From Bacillus multifaciens (GTDB lineage Bacteria; Bacillota; Bacilli; Bacillales; Bacillaceae_G): 64,000 nucleotides of DNA. The notes under the pieces were generated by a model. The model ran no database searches. It saw nothing but the letters and a program-made list of their open reading frames with translations, and was not told the origin of the DNA. A program made the translations under genes and the position numbers. The stretch lies in assembly GCF_030756675.1 (NCBI RefSeq), contig NZ_JAVBXD010000008.1, positions 62,001 through 126,000 on the forward strand, read 5' to 3'. Of the stretch, positions 28,011 through 37,643 are shown in pieces (the stretch's first letter is position 1; every line of letters begins with the position of its first letter).

Positions 28011-29294
28011 TTATACCCAGCCTCTGAAGCGACTTGCTTCTGCCATTTTACGAACACCAACCATATAAGCCGCTAAACGCATATCCACTTTACGAATTTG
28101 CGCTGTTTCGTAAATAGAATCAAACGAGCTTACCATTACTTTTTCTAAACGAGCCTCAACTTCTTCTTCTGTCCAATAGTAACCTTGGTTGTTTTGTACC
28201 CACTCAAAGTAAGATACTGTTACGCCACCAGCACTTGCTAATACGTCTGGAACAAGTAAAATGCCACGTTCAGTTAAAATTTTCGTTGCTTCTAATGTTG
28301 TAGGGCCGTTTGCTGCTTCTACAACAATTTTCGCTTTAATATTTGCTGCATTTTCTTCTGTAATTTGATTTTCAATAGCAGCTGGTACTAAAATATCACA
28401 ATCTAGTTCTAATAACTCTTTATTAGAAATTGTATTATTAAACAATTTCGTTACTGTACCGAAGCTATCACGGCGGTCTAATAAATAATCAATATCCAGA
28501 CCGTTTGGATCATGAAGTGCACCGTAAGCATCAGAAATTGCAATTACCTTCGCTCCCGCATCGTGCATAAACTTCGCTAAGAAGCTACCTGCATTTCCGA
28601 ATCCTTGTACAACAACACGTGCACCTTTAATATCAATATTTCGCTTTTTCGCTGCCTCACGAATACAAATTGTTACACCTTTTGCAGTCGCTGTTTCACG
28701 ACCATGAGATCCACCTAAAACAAGTGGCTTCCCTGTAATAAATCCAGGTGAATTAAATTCATCAATACGGCTATATTCATCCATCATCCATGCCATAATT
28801 TGTGAATTTGTAAATACGTCTGGAGCCGGAATATCTTTTGTTGGCCCTACAATTTGACTAATTGCTCTTACATAGCCACGGCTTAATCTTTCTAACTCAC
28901 GGAAAGACATTTCACGTGGATCACAAATGATACCACCTTTACCCCCACCATATGGTAGGTCAACAATACCACATTTTAAGCTCATCCAAATCGAAAGTGC
29001 TTTTACTTCATTTTCCGTTACATTCGGATGGAAGCGAATACCACCCTTTGTCGGACCAACAGCATCATTATGCTGAGCACGATATCCTGTAAATATTTTA
29101 ACAGTCCCATCATCCATACGAACTGGAATCTTCACTGTCATCATACGAATTGGTTCTTTAAGTAATTCATATACCTCGTTTGGATAACCCAATTTTTCTA
29201 AGGCTTCTTTAATAACAATTTGCGTCGAATTCAACAGTTCAAAATGTTGTTCTCTTTGTTGTGTTTGTGTTTGAGCTCCCTTTTCGGCTACCAT
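28011..29294 (-). CDS. gudB: NAD-specific glutamate dehydrogenase
   Basis: A 427-aa GDH that deaminates glutamate to 2-oxoglutarate, linking carbon and nitrogen use. Motifs: [14 protein letters not shown], catalytic Lys in [17 protein letters not shown]-binding [16 protein letters not shown], and [15 protein letters not shown]. Gene order (gudB next to ypbH and near ypdA) points to GudB rather than RocG. No tandem duplication like the inactivating one of laboratory B. subtilis gudB is seen. Upstream there is a good sigma-A promoter and two cre-like sites. Confidence 0.93.
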   Translation of the reverse strand: MVAEKGAQTQTQQREQHFELLNSTQIVIKEALEKLGYPNEVYELLKEPIRMMTVKIPVRMDDGTVKIFTGYRAQHNDAVGPTKGGIRFHPNVTENEVKALSIWMSLKCGIVDLPYGGGKGGIICDPREMSFRELERLSRGYVRAISQIVGPTKDIPAPDVFTNSQIMAWMMDEYSRIDEFNSPGFITGKPLVLGGSHGRETATAKGVTICIREAAKKRNIDIKGARVVVQGFGNAGSFLAKFMHDAGAKVIAISDAYGALHDPNGLDIDYLLDRRDSFGTVTKLFNNTISNKELLELDCDILVPAAIENQITEENAANIKAKIVVEAANGPTTLEATKILTERGILLVPDVLASAGGVTVSYFEWVQNNQGYYWTEEEVEARLEKVMVSSFDSIYETAQIRKVDMRLAAYMVGVRKMAEASRFRGWV

Positions 29295-29344
29295 AGTAAG
29301 TAAACCCCCTGTAATTTCACTTGTTTAGTAAACCTTCATTGCTT

Positions 29345-29372
29345 AGTATACACTCTTAAAATAGGAATGCAA
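29345..29372 (-). promoter_or_regulatory. Likely sigma-A promoter of gudB
   Basis: Minus strand -35 TTGCAT, 16-base spacer, -10 TATACT, about 50 bases upstream of the gudB ATG. Confidence 0.6.
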
Positions 29373-29373
29373 G

Positions 29374-29426
29374 AGAAAACGCTAACAAATATATGCAAAC
29401 CTTTTTTATTTTTGCAAACGTTTTCA
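29374..29426 (-). promoter_or_regulatory. Two CcpA cre-like sites upstream of the gudB promoter
   Basis: TGAAAACGTTTGCA at 29413-29426 fits the cre consensus with one mismatch; TGTTAGCGTTTTCT at 29374-29387, touching the -35 box, fits with two. Both read on the minus strand. Confidence 0.45.
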
Positions 29427-29520
29427 ATATTATTATAGTCTTTTTGTTGTTTTTAGAAAAGCGAAATACTTAAAAAGCTAACATTTTTTATATAATATAA
29501 TGTTTAAATACTTTATATAA

Positions 29521-29560
29521 AGAAAGCCTCAACTACATCACTTAGCTGAGGTTTTCTTTT
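29521..29560 (-). terminator. Terminator overlapping the ypbH stop
   Basis: AAGAAAACCTCAGCTA / TAGTTGAGGCTTTCTT pair on the minus strand, its left arm holding the ypbH stop codon; T-rich after the stem. Confidence 0.7.
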
Positions 29561-30147
29561 GCGATAAAGTATTTGTAGATTTGTTTAATTGCGTCATTCG
29601 CCATTAGCTCTTTTCCATATTCCATCATACGATAAATTGTAATTGTAGAAGAACTGCCAAACTCTGCTAAGATGGCAATCATATCTTCTTTCAATAAAGT
29701 AGCTGTTTCCTCTTCTAACCACAAATAAAAACGATCTTGCCACCCATAAAGCTTTCCGCCTGTAACTCCAAGACTATATAAACGACCAGCTAAAGCAATT
29801 ATATCGTCTAATGAAGCAAATTCGTATAGTATATGTTCACTCTCATCAAGAGTAACTTGCATTTCAATAAATTCATCTTGAAATTCTTCTTCCGTATCTA
29901 ACTCTTGATTTTCTTTTGTAACAATAACAACCATACCTTGCGCTTGTAATGAAAACACTTCCACTGCTATTGGACCATCTGCTTCAAAACCAAGCTCTTT
30001 ATTTGCTTCTTGCATCATATCTCGAAATAGTTGTTGTACTTTAGGGGCATTTTTCCATAAATCTTCCTTCGTGAGTCCACGTTCTGACAAATCATCGAAC
30101 GTTAGAAAGATTTTTATTTTATTATAATTTAAACGTTCTAGCCTCAT
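29542..30147 (-). CDS. ypbH: MecA-family adaptor protein YpbH (MecB)
   Basis: A 201-aa adaptor of the MecA family, which brings substrates to ClpC/ClpP. The N-terminal substrate domain begins MRLERLNYNKIKIFLTFDDL, a typical MecA opening, an acidic linker lies at about 75-95, and the C-terminal ClpC-binding domain contains EFASLDDIIALAGRLYSLGV. Synteny with ypbG, ypbE, ypbD and gudB identifies it as the YpbH paralogue rather than MecA. RBS GGAGGTTACGGG before ATG. Confidence 0.9.
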   Translation of the reverse strand: MRLERLNYNKIKIFLTFDDLSERGLTKEDLWKNAPKVQQLFRDMMQEANKELGFEADGPIAVEVFSLQAQGMVVIVTKENQELDTEEEFQDEFIEMQVTLDESEHILYEFASLDDIIALAGRLYSLGVTGGKLYGWQDRFYLWLEEETATLLKEDMIAILAEFGSSSTITIYRMMEYGKELMANDAIKQIYKYFIAKENLS

Positions 30148-30224
30148 CCCGTAACCTCCTTACGCAACCGTTGTATCTAATTTTTATTATATGAAACAGA
30201 AAATAGATGGTTCTTTTCGAACAA

Positions 30225-31124
30225 CTATTCTGACATTTTTAACCATTCGTCCCATTCTTCTGTCGTATCCCCAACAAACAAATTACAAATCTCTTCTCTT
30301 TCTTCATTAGAAGTAAACCTAAAAGCAAAACCACTAAGTCCGATAGAAAGATTTTTATATTGCTCATGCAATCTCTTTGCAAGTTGAATACTCGCCATTA
30401 TATTTTCTTGCATTGTACAAGAAATAAACAAAAACTTAGGATTTACTCGTGTAATTACATCATGAATGCCGGCTTCTTCTATGCCTGTCCCAATATAGAT
30501 TGTTGGATAACCTTTTCGTCGTAAATATGTTGTAAAAATAAACAATTCAAGTTCATGTAATTCTCCTGGAACGCATATAGAAAGCACCTTTGATGTTCCT
30601 GTATTGGTGGGTATACTATAATAAATCGCTCCCATACGTGATTGTAAAAGAGAAATTGCATATTGTTCCTCAGCACTTGTTATTTTTTCATTCAAGCGTT
30701 GCTCTCTTAACTTGACCAGCAATTTTAAGAACACATCTGTAATCACTTTATCTATTGAAAAAATACTAAAAGCTTCGTTCAATAATTCGTGAGCTTGTAT
30801 TTCATCAAATTTTAACAAAGAATACAAGATATCGTCTACTAAAAGTTCTACTTTATTATATTCTTTTTCTAATAAAATGTGATTTTGTAATTGATTATTT
30901 TCTAATAAACTTACTGCTTGTCCAATGGTAAAACCTTGATTCAGTTTATTAATAAGCCATTTGAAAATTTGAACATGTTCTTCTGTATATAAACGATGTC
31001 CAGCATCATTACGTTTCGGTGTAATGATTTGATATCGTCTTTCCCAAGCTCGCAATGTTCCTGGATGTATACCTAGCATATTGGAAATTGCTTTAATATT
31101 ATATTTACCGGTAGTATTTGGCAT
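30225..31124 (-). CDS. MerR-family regulator with C-terminal B12-binding-like domain
   Basis: A 299-aa protein with a MerR winged helix at about 8-75 (IKAISNMLGIHPGTLRAWER), a four-helix bundle at about 90-170 and a Rossmann B12-binding-like domain at 178-295. It belongs to the CarH/LitR class. The lower-ligand His of the E-x-H motif is kept (GELHEL, His190), but the Trp-x9-Glu-His motif of adenosylcobalamin photoreceptors reads Arg143...Glu153-Gln154. Start ATG 31124 behind AAGGTGGGAAG. It sits between ypbG and ypbH, where B. subtilis has no such gene. Target unknown. Confidence 0.82.
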   Translation of the reverse strand: MPNTTGKYNIKAISNMLGIHPGTLRAWERRYQIITPKRNDAGHRLYTEEHVQIFKWLINKLNQGFTIGQAVSLLENNQLQNHILLEKEYNKVELLVDDILYSLLKFDEIQAHELLNEAFSIFSIDKVITDVFLKLLVKLREQRLNEKITSAEEQYAISLLQSRMGAIYYSIPTNTGTSKVLSICVPGELHELELFIFTTYLRRKGYPTIYIGTGIEEAGIHDVITRVNPKFLFISCTMQENIMASIQLAKRLHEQYKNLSIGLSGFAFRFTSNEEREEICNLFVGDTTEEWDEWLKMSE

Positions 31125-31150
31125 ATATCTTCCCACCTTAAAAAACAACG

Positions 31151-31927
31151 TCAATCTTTTCTTCGTAATGTGATCAAATGCGTTTGTGCAGGGGCCTGAA
31201 ACCGTAATGGTACAAATGTTGTTCCATAACCATTACTTACAAATAAAGTCGTATGTGGATATTCATACATTCCACCTTTCAAAAAACGTGTAGCATGAAA
31301 CAATCGAATTTGCCCACCGTGCGTATGACCACTTAATATAAAGGAAATACGTTCCGTTCCATTTAATTTATGTGCAATATCAGGATTGTGGCTCACAAGG
31401 ATGCGAAAACCCTCTTCTTCGCAATCTGCTAATGCTAAATCTAATCGATCACGCTTTAAGCCTACATCATCGACACCTAATAACCATATTTTTTCTCCCT
31501 GCTCCGATTCAAATAAAGTTCCTGTATTATCTAAAATTTTCACGCCATTTTGAAGAAGTAACGCATCTAATTCGTGAAAATCAATTTCATAATCATTATT
31601 TCCCCAAACAAAATATACTTGTCCAAGTTCATTTAATCGTTTAATATTATCAGCTACTCGTGATAGAGGTACTCCTCGTTCCGCTAGATCCCCACCTATA
31701 ATAACAAGATCTACTTTTCCTTTTACTTTCTGTATTAAAGATTGAGATACTGTTCTTCTGTGAATATCTGAAATAAAAAAAATTCGAACCTCTCCAAAAC
31801 TTATTGGAAAATTCGCAAATGATATGCTATGCTCCAACAATGTATCACGTATCGCTTCTCTATACATCATAATAAAACAAACAATTACACTACATAAAAT
31901 GAAGCAACCTAGTACTATCCATGTCAT
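31151..31927 (-). CDS. ypbG: Metallophosphoesterase YpbG
   Basis: A 258-aa calcineurin-like phosphoesterase with one N-terminal membrane anchor (about residues 3-20). The metal-binding motifs FISDIHRR, GGDLAE, WGNNDYE, SHNPD and SGHTHGGQIRLF are all intact, so it should be active; the substrate is unknown. Conserved position in the ypb cluster. RBS GGGGGAAGTGT before ATG. The B. subtilis gene ypbF, between ypbE and ypbG, is absent here. Confidence 0.88.
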   Translation of the reverse strand: MTWIVLGCFILCSVIVCFIMMYREAIRDTLLEHSISFANFPISFGEVRIFFISDIHRRTVSQSLIQKVKGKVDLVIIGGDLAERGVPLSRVADNIKRLNELGQVYFVWGNNDYEIDFHELDALLLQNGVKILDNTGTLFESEQGEKIWLLGVDDVGLKRDRLDLALADCEEEGFRILVSHNPDIAHKLNGTERISFILSGHTHGGQIRLFHATRFLKGGMYEYPHTTLFVSNGYGTTFVPLRFQAPAQTHLITLRRKD

Positions 31928-31969
31928 ACACTTCCCCCATCTTTCTTCTTAACAGAATATAACCACAGC

Positions 31970-32098
31970 AATTTATGAAGAGAGAAGAATAACTTCCTGT
32001 AAAAATAAGATTGATACGACTTAACAGTTATCCCCCATCACTCTTCTCCAAATTCCTCATAATCTTAAGATGGGGGCTTACTGTCCGCGAAAAGCAGA
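31970..32098. other. ypbG-ypbE gap with a degraded palindrome
   Basis: The 185-base gap where ypbF would be holds no reading frame. It contains CAGTTATCCCCCATCA and, inverted, AAGATGGGGGCTTACTG, pairing GTTATCCCCCATC with GATGGGGGCTTAC. This looks like a relic of a palindromic repeat or an mRNA hairpin. Confidence 0.4.
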
Positions 32099-32112
32099 AT
32101 AAAATTTTCTTT

Positions 32113-32610
32113 TTACTTTTTCTGTTCTGATTCTGTCTTCTTCGGAATTTTTAACACCTGTCCTGACTCTAATTCTCCTGCTACCTCATTATATTTCTTT
32201 ATAATCGCTATTCCATCTTCGTTCGGAAAATATTTCTTTGCAACCTCTTCCAAAGTTTCTCCTTCTTTTACTGTATGAAACTGAAATGTCTCTGATGAAG
32301 ATGATTTTGATTCATGATTTGTTTTCTTTTTTGAATCATAAAAAATAACTTCAAATGCACTATGTTCAGAATCAGCACTTGATTTTCCGTTTTTTTCTGC
32401 AATGTAACGATCTGTATACCATAAAATTCCAATCGGAAGTAGGATAAATAATACTGTTAAAATTCGAACAAAAAAATGCTTTATTTTAAATTTTGATTTT
32501 TTATTTTTTTTGTCTTTATGAACTTCACTACGCGGCGGTAAACCCTCTTTTTCTGTTTGCGTTGACTCTTCTATATTCTCTTCAAACTCTGTTGTCTGTC
32601 TCGTCGTCAT
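32113..32610 (-). CDS. ypbE: LysM-domain membrane protein YpbE
   Basis: A 165-aa single-pass protein: an acidic N-terminal cytoplasmic part, a basic stretch KDKKNKKSKFKIKHFF, a membrane helix at about 50-70, and a C-terminal extracellular LysM domain (FHTVKEGETLEEVAKKYF ... SGQVLKIPKK) that should bind peptidoglycan. Start uncertain: ATG 32610 has GGTGA at good spacing, while ATGs at 32622 and 32625 lie just upstream; all overlap the end of ypbD. Next to ypbD as in B. subtilis. Confidence 0.82.
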   Translation of the reverse strand: MTTRQTTEFEENIEESTQTEKEGLPPRSEVHKDKKNKKSKFKIKHFFVRILTVLFILLPIGILWYTDRYIAEKNGKSSADSEHSAFEVIFYDSKKKTNHESKSSSSETFQFHTVKEGETLEEVAKKYFPNEDGIAIIKKYNEVAGELESGQVLKIPKKTESEQKK

Positions 32611-33199
32611 CTCGGTCACCATCATCTTTCGTTTGATTTCTTAATTGTAACCCCATTATGAAATCGACTAAAAAATGCGCAAAAATTGTAATTAATAAAT
32701 TCCCTGTATATTGAAACACATAACCAAATACAATGCTAATCAGTAATACAAAACAAAATAAAAACGGCTTTGTAATATAGCGAATATGTAAAACAGCAAA
32801 TACCACACTCGCAAAAATTAAACCAAAATATGTTTGGATCACACCCCGAAATAAAAATTCCTCTGCTGTTCCAATTAAAAGAGTAACAGCCAACACTTGA
32901 AAAACAGACATACCTTGAAACATGCGATCATTAATTCCACCGTCATCAAACCACGAGTCAGGAAAAAGTTTCATTGCAATATAATCCAACAGAACAATAA
33001 TACAAGCTACTCCTCCACCTATAAAAAAAATAGATAAAAAATCCCAAGACCACAAATTCAAAAATGTATCCACACTCGGAAAGAATGTATACGCTAATAG
33101 TATTCCCACACATATAATAATTGCTTGTGTAATATATAAATTTAATCGGATTTCTTTTGGGCTCATGTCTTCAATACTTTTTTTACGTATATCCATCAT
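32582..33199 (-). CDS. ypbD: CPBP/CAAX-type intramembrane protease YpbD
   Basis: A 205-aa protein with about five to six membrane helices. The CPBP motif EEFLFRG (Glu-Glu and Arg) is at about residues 113-119, followed by FGLIFASVVFAVLHI with the second-motif His and FAHFLVDFIMG with the third. These Abi family proteases act within membranes; the substrate is unknown. Start ATG overlaps the recQ stop, and its end overlaps ypbE, so recQ-ypbD-ypbE are coupled. Confidence 0.87.
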   Translation of the reverse strand: MMDIRKKSIEDMSPKEIRLNLYITQAIIICVGILLAYTFFPSVDTFLNLWSWDFLSIFFIGGGVACIIVLLDYIAMKLFPDSWFDDGGINDRMFQGMSVFQVLAVTLLIGTAEEFLFRGVIQTYFGLIFASVVFAVLHIRYITKPFLFCFVLLISIVFGYVFQYTGNLLITIFAHFLVDFIMGLQLRNQTKDDGDRDDDETDNRV

Positions 33200-34722
33200 T
33201 CCTTCCCTCTAAATCCGAAGAGCAATTGTAACTCTGTTTCCCAATTATAGTCGAAAACAGGTTGTCTCGCTTGCTTTTTTTTATAATCTTCCATATGAAT
33301 CCCACAATAATTACAACAATTTTTCGGCTGTATTTCCTTTCCATATCCAAATTGAGAAAGAATTGCTTCTCTTTGACAATCTGTTCGCCCTATCCATTCT
33401 TTCATCGTTTCTAGTTGACCATATTTATTATAAAGCCGCGTTCTCACTTCTGTAATTAATTTCTGCTCAGCATCATCTGACAAGAATTCAATCATCACTT
33501 TCCTATGTTGTATGATTTTCATCTTTTCGAAATGATATCGAATAAATCTCCAGTATTGTTCATTTAACCCTGCTGCATTATAACAAATTTCTTCTATATC
33601 TTCTAACGATAACACTTTCGTTTGCGTGGCTGTTTCTCGCAATAAAGAAAATAAAAAACGAATTTGTTGTTCATTTGGTAATTCTTCTTCAATAATGGAG
33701 AGAGGCAAATCATGATCAAGCGGGCTACATAACAAAATAGCAATGCTCGGTTCTCCATCACGGCCTGCTCGTCCAATTTCTTGTAAATAAGATTCTATAT
33801 TGATTGGATAATGGAAATGGATAATATACCGTGTATTTTGCTTGTTTACTCCCATACCAAATGCACTTGTACAGACAACAATTTGCAGTTGATCGTTCAT
33901 AAATTGTTGCTGAATTAACATCCGTTCTTCATGTTCCATTCCCCCGTGATAATATGCAATATCATCAATACCTTCATCTCTTAAGTACGCTACAAGGCGT
34001 TCAGTCCAAGCCCTACTTGAACAATAAACGATCCCAGGTCCTTGTAAATATTTCACATAAGATAATAATGCTTCTTTTTTCTCTTGAATCGTTTGTAGAA
34101 ATTCGACTTTCATCGCGATATTAGGACGATCAATCGAATATAAGTGCTGCTTCACATCTTTCAAGTGTAAGCTTTCAATAATATCTTGTAATACTTCTTT
34201 CGTAGCTGTAGCTGTTAAAGCAAGAACCGGCGGGTAACCCATTGATGCAATAACTTGATCTAGCTTTTTATAATCTGTTCGAAAATCATATCCCCATTGA
34301 GAAATACAATGTGCTTCGTCCACAACAAATAAAGAAATATGAATTTTTCTTAGTTCTTTTAGCAACATATCTGATTGCAACATTTCAGGGGATACAAAGA
34401 CAAATTTATAGGAATGCAACCGCCGCATCGCTTCTTTTTTTTCTATTATCGTCCGAAAGCTATTAAGAGCAATAACTTGATTTTTCACTATATATTTTAA
34501 TTGTGTAACTTGATCTTCCATTAAAGACAATAATGGTGAAACAATCAGTACCGTTCCATCTTGTACAAGACCCGGAAGTTGATAACAAAGTGATTTTCCG
34601 CCTCCAGTTGGCAGCATTGCTACAACAGAGTTTCCCTTTAATAAATCTGCAACGACTTCCTTTTGTCCGTTTCGAAATGTTCGGTACCCAAACCACTGAT
34701 ATAAAATATCTTCAAGTCTCAT
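33196..34722 (-). CDS. recQ: RecQ-family ATP-dependent DNA helicase
   Basis: A 508-aa helicase (RecS in B. subtilis). Walker A MLPTGGGKSLCYQLPG near residue 37, DEAH box VVDEAHCISQWGYDFR near 137, motif V CTSAFGMGVNK and motif VI EIGRAGRDGEP. A zinc-binding region follows, ending in QPKNCCNYCG. It lacks the HRDC domain of longer RecQ proteins, as is usual for this short Bacillus form. The start overlaps the ypbB end by 11 bases. Role in replication-fork and recombination repair. Confidence 0.93.
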   Translation of the reverse strand: MRLEDILYQWFGYRTFRNGQKEVVADLLKGNSVVAMLPTGGGKSLCYQLPGLVQDGTVLIVSPLLSLMEDQVTQLKYIVKNQVIALNSFRTIIEKKEAMRRLHSYKFVFVSPEMLQSDMLLKELRKIHISLFVVDEAHCISQWGYDFRTDYKKLDQVIASMGYPPVLALTATATKEVLQDIIESLHLKDVKQHLYSIDRPNIAMKVEFLQTIQEKKEALLSYVKYLQGPGIVYCSSRAWTERLVAYLRDEGIDDIAYYHGGMEHEERMLIQQQFMNDQLQIVVCTSAFGMGVNKQNTRYIIHFHYPINIESYLQEIGRAGRDGEPSIAILLCSPLDHDLPLSIIEEELPNEQQIRFLFSLLRETATQTKVLSLEDIEEICYNAAGLNEQYWRFIRYHFEKMKIIQHRKVMIEFLSDDAEQKLITEVRTRLYNKYGQLETMKEWIGRTDCQREAILSQFGYGKEIQPKNCCNYCGIHMEDYKKKQARQPVFDYNWETELQLLFGFRGKE

Positions 34723-35773
34723 GTAATCCCCCTACTCGTGCTAATACAAGACGAATCTCAAAATAGGAAACATGCTCTCCAGCAGCTTGTTTTAATATTC
34801 GCAGCTTTCGTGTTTGTAACTTTTCAATCATGTTCTGTATTTGCTTCATTTTTTCTTTTTCTATAAATTGCTCCACCTGAAATTCTTTCTCACGTAATGC
34901 AATTTCGACAATGTGATCTTCAATTGTTGCAACTTTCAATTTCCTGATCCGCGCGATTTCATCCATAGTTCTTCCTTGTTTCCATAATTGATACGTTTTT
35001 TGTGTAGATATACTAAATAAATCTGCTTTTTCATTTGGATACGCAATGATTTCTGTTAACAACGGAAACTGTTGCTTATGATTTTGCACTTGTTGAATGA
35101 TGAAATGAATTGTTCCCCAAAATAAAAAGTATATGCGAAGTGCCTCTTGCTTCATCATATCTCCAAGTTGATTTGTTGTATAACCAATACGTCGGTACCC
35201 TGTGAGACGGTACACAAAAATTGTTGCTTCTAACGAAGTCACATTTTTTAATATTAAATTTATTTCTTTATATAACTGTTTCGCTAAATGTTCTCTTGAA
35301 ACAGAGGAGCTCATAATAAATCGTTTTACCCATATCGTAATTTCTGTATCTTGTTGAATTGGAATAAATTTCACATATTGCCGCTTTAAATTTGATACAG
35401 TTTGTATAATTAAGGATAATCTTTTCCAAAAATTCTCTCCAAGTTCACCGTATTGCAGGCCATGTAAATGTTTCGGGAAATAAAATATTTTCTCCCATTC
35501 ATTTAATTGTTTTTCTCCTGCTTCAGATAAAATGTAAGTATTTTCATGTACACATGTAATAAGTTGTGCGTTTAATAATGTTTCAATCTGTTTATCATAA
35601 TCATGACGTCTTAAAGATTTATATACACCAAATAAAAAGGAAAGATGAAACATATTCCCATCTTGAAACGTTTGTGAAGAACGCTTTCCTTTTAAAAGAT
35701 GATAAATGGAAGAAACTGTCCTTTCACCTTTTAATTGCTTTAAACAGTATAGTACAGTATATTGTAGCTGCAA
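34712..35773 (-). CDS. ypbB: YpbB-like protein, recQ partner with HTH region
   Basis: A roughly 353-aa protein encoded directly upstream of recQ and overlapping it, as ypbB does in B. subtilis. It is mostly helical; the C-terminal part (about 265-350), with TYQLWKQGRTMDEIARIRKL and VATIEDHIVEIA, is a helix-turn-helix region of the kind found beside RecQ helicases. I prefer TTG at 35773 as start, because AAAGGATGG sits eight bases before it; ATG at 35785 touches that site. The biochemical role is not known. Confidence 0.8.
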   Translation of the reverse strand: MQLQYTVLYCLKQLKGERTVSSIYHLLKGKRSSQTFQDGNMFHLSFLFGVYKSLRRHDYDKQIETLLNAQLITCVHENTYILSEAGEKQLNEWEKIFYFPKHLHGLQYGELGENFWKRLSLIIQTVSNLKRQYVKFIPIQQDTEITIWVKRFIMSSSVSREHLAKQLYKEINLILKNVTSLEATIFVYRLTGYRRIGYTTNQLGDMMKQEALRIYFLFWGTIHFIIQQVQNHKQQFPLLTEIIAYPNEKADLFSISTQKTYQLWKQGRTMDEIARIRKLKVATIEDHIVEIALREKEFQVEQFIEKEKMKQIQNMIEKLQTRKLRILKQAAGEHVSYFEIRLVLARVGGLHET

Positions 35774-35871
35774 TGCCGCTTCCATCCTTTCACTCTACTT
35801 CTACTTCCATTGTAACAAAATGCAACTTATTTAGATATTTTTAAAACATCATGAATGACTAAAGAAATTAG

Positions 35872-36248
<377 letters not shown>

Positions 36249-36255
36249 CCTCCAG

Positions 36256-36288
36256 AAATAACCCTCAAATGATGAGGGTTATTTTTAT
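36256..36288 (+). terminator. Terminator of fer
   Basis: AATAACCCTC / GAGGGTTATT followed by TTTATTC, ten bases after the fer stop. Confidence 0.85.
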
Positions 36289-36351
36289 TCTATAAAAATA
36301 ATACACCTTCTAAACAAATCGAAACTTGTCGGCAATCAAGCTTTTACAAGA

Positions 36352-36386
36352 TAAAAAAGCATCAGCAGAAAAATATCCACTGATGC
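36352..36386 (-). terminator. Terminator of ribU
   Basis: GCATCAG / CTGATGC stem followed by TTTTTTATC on the minus strand. Confidence 0.75.
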
Positions 36387-36402
36387 AAAATCTTCTATTT
36401 AT

Positions 36403-36981
36403 TTATGCATTTTTCATTTTTGCAAACACCCATACTTTTAATCGAGAAAATAAAGGAACAAACACAATTGTTACTACAATTCCTTTAATTAAATTAAAAG
36501 GTAAAATTGCTGCCACAATCATTTGACGCATTGCACCGCTAGACATAGCAGGTTGACCTAAGAACCAAGTGTAGGCTGGTAAAATGATAAAATAGTTTAG
36601 TACACTCATAATCAGAGTCATACAAATTGCCCCTAACATCAATCCAGTTGTTAAACTTTTAATTGTGCGATGTTTACGGAACAAAATAGATGCCGGAAGA
36701 ATAAAAAGACATCCAGCGATAAAATTCGCCACTTCCCCTACTGGCACTCCCGTTAAATTTCCATGGATGACATAATAAAGAACGTTTTTAATCGCCTCTA
36801 CAATTACACCAGAAAGTGGTCCAAAAATAATTGCTACAATTAATGCTGGGACATCACTAAAATCAATTTTCAAAAACGGTGGTAATCCTGGAAATGGAAA
36901 ATCCAGCATCATTAGCAAATACGCAATACTCGATAGCATCGCAATGCTCATCATTTTTACTACACTCTTTTGTTGTTTCAT
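36403..36981 (-). CDS. ribU: Riboflavin transporter, ECF S-component RibU
   Basis: A 192-aa membrane protein with six hydrophobic helices, the S-component that binds riboflavin and joins the shared ECF energising module (not encoded here). The conserved stretch FLKIDFSDVPALIVAIIFGP and NVLYYVIHGNLTGVPVGEVANF are typical of RibU/YpaA. ATG at 36981 follows GGAGAGAGAATT. The FMN riboswitch and terminator in its leader leave little doubt about the substrate class. Confidence 0.93.
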   Translation of the reverse strand: MKQQKSVVKMMSIAMLSSIAYLLMMLDFPFPGLPPFLKIDFSDVPALIVAIIFGPLSGVIVEAIKNVLYYVIHGNLTGVPVGEVANFIAGCLFILPASILFRKHRTIKSLTTGLMLGAICMTLIMSVLNYFIILPAYTWFLGQPAMSSGAMRQMIVAAILPFNLIKGIVVTIVFVPLFSRLKVWVFAKMKNA

Positions 36982-37051
36982 AATTCTCTCTCCTTTTCCA
37001 TCGATCATCTCATGGAAAGTGGAAAGGTTCTGCTATGCCCTAATATTCTAG

Positions 37052-37085
37052 ATGAAAAAACCCTTTGCATCCAAAATGCAAAGGG
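37052..37085 (-). terminator. Riboswitch-controlled terminator upstream of ribU
   Basis: CCCTTTGCAT / ATGCAAAGGG stem followed by TTTTTTCATC on the minus strand, between the FMN aptamer and the ribU start; expected to form when FMN is bound. Confidence 0.85.
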
Positions 37086-37148
37086 AGAAATTTTAGGCAC
37101 ATCAAATAGACGTTCAAGTACTTATCTTTTTTGAACGCTTGAACCTCC

Positions 37149-37277
37149 ATCTTCTCCCATCCAGACTGTACTGTCGGCTTTGGAATCGCACCAAATCCTG
37201 CCTTAACGGCTCGCGGGCTTAGAACAAACACATGTGTTCATCACCGCCGGTCGGGATTTTCACCCTGCCCCGAAGAT
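37149..37277 (-). ncRNA. FMN riboswitch (RFN element)
   Basis: Read on the minus strand: ATCTTCGGGGCAGGGTGAAA, TCCCGACCGGCGGTGATG, AGCCCGCGAGCC, GGCAGGATTTGGTGCGATTC, AAGCCGACAGTACAGTC, TGGATGGGAGAAGAT. All conserved RFN blocks are present and P1 closes ATCTTC with GAAGAT. It controls ribU through the terminator at 37052-37085. The remaining DNA between 37278 and 37643 is AT-rich with no gene seen. Confidence 0.95.
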
Positions 37278-37643
37278 AGACCGATATTCTATTTTCCTCA
37301 TCATTATACAACAACTTTAAAGCAATGTGAATGAAAATGCTTCTTTTTCACACTTTATAAAAACCTTCCCTTGTTTTTATCCTTATATTCGGTAACATGT
37401 TAGATACTCTTGCTCATCTAATTAGATGCATGTTTTTTTATTAATATCATGCTTATTAAACTTTATATAGTCAAATCTTCATGATTGCATGACATTCTAA
37501 CGACTAGTAAATAATATGACAAAAAAGAACATTTTTTCGTGTTTGGCCCTTAATGTTGGCAATTCCCTAGCCATTCATATGCGAAAGTGATAATATATGA
37601 TATTGTTAAGAAAACAGCATTTTCTTACAATGGAGGAAATGTC

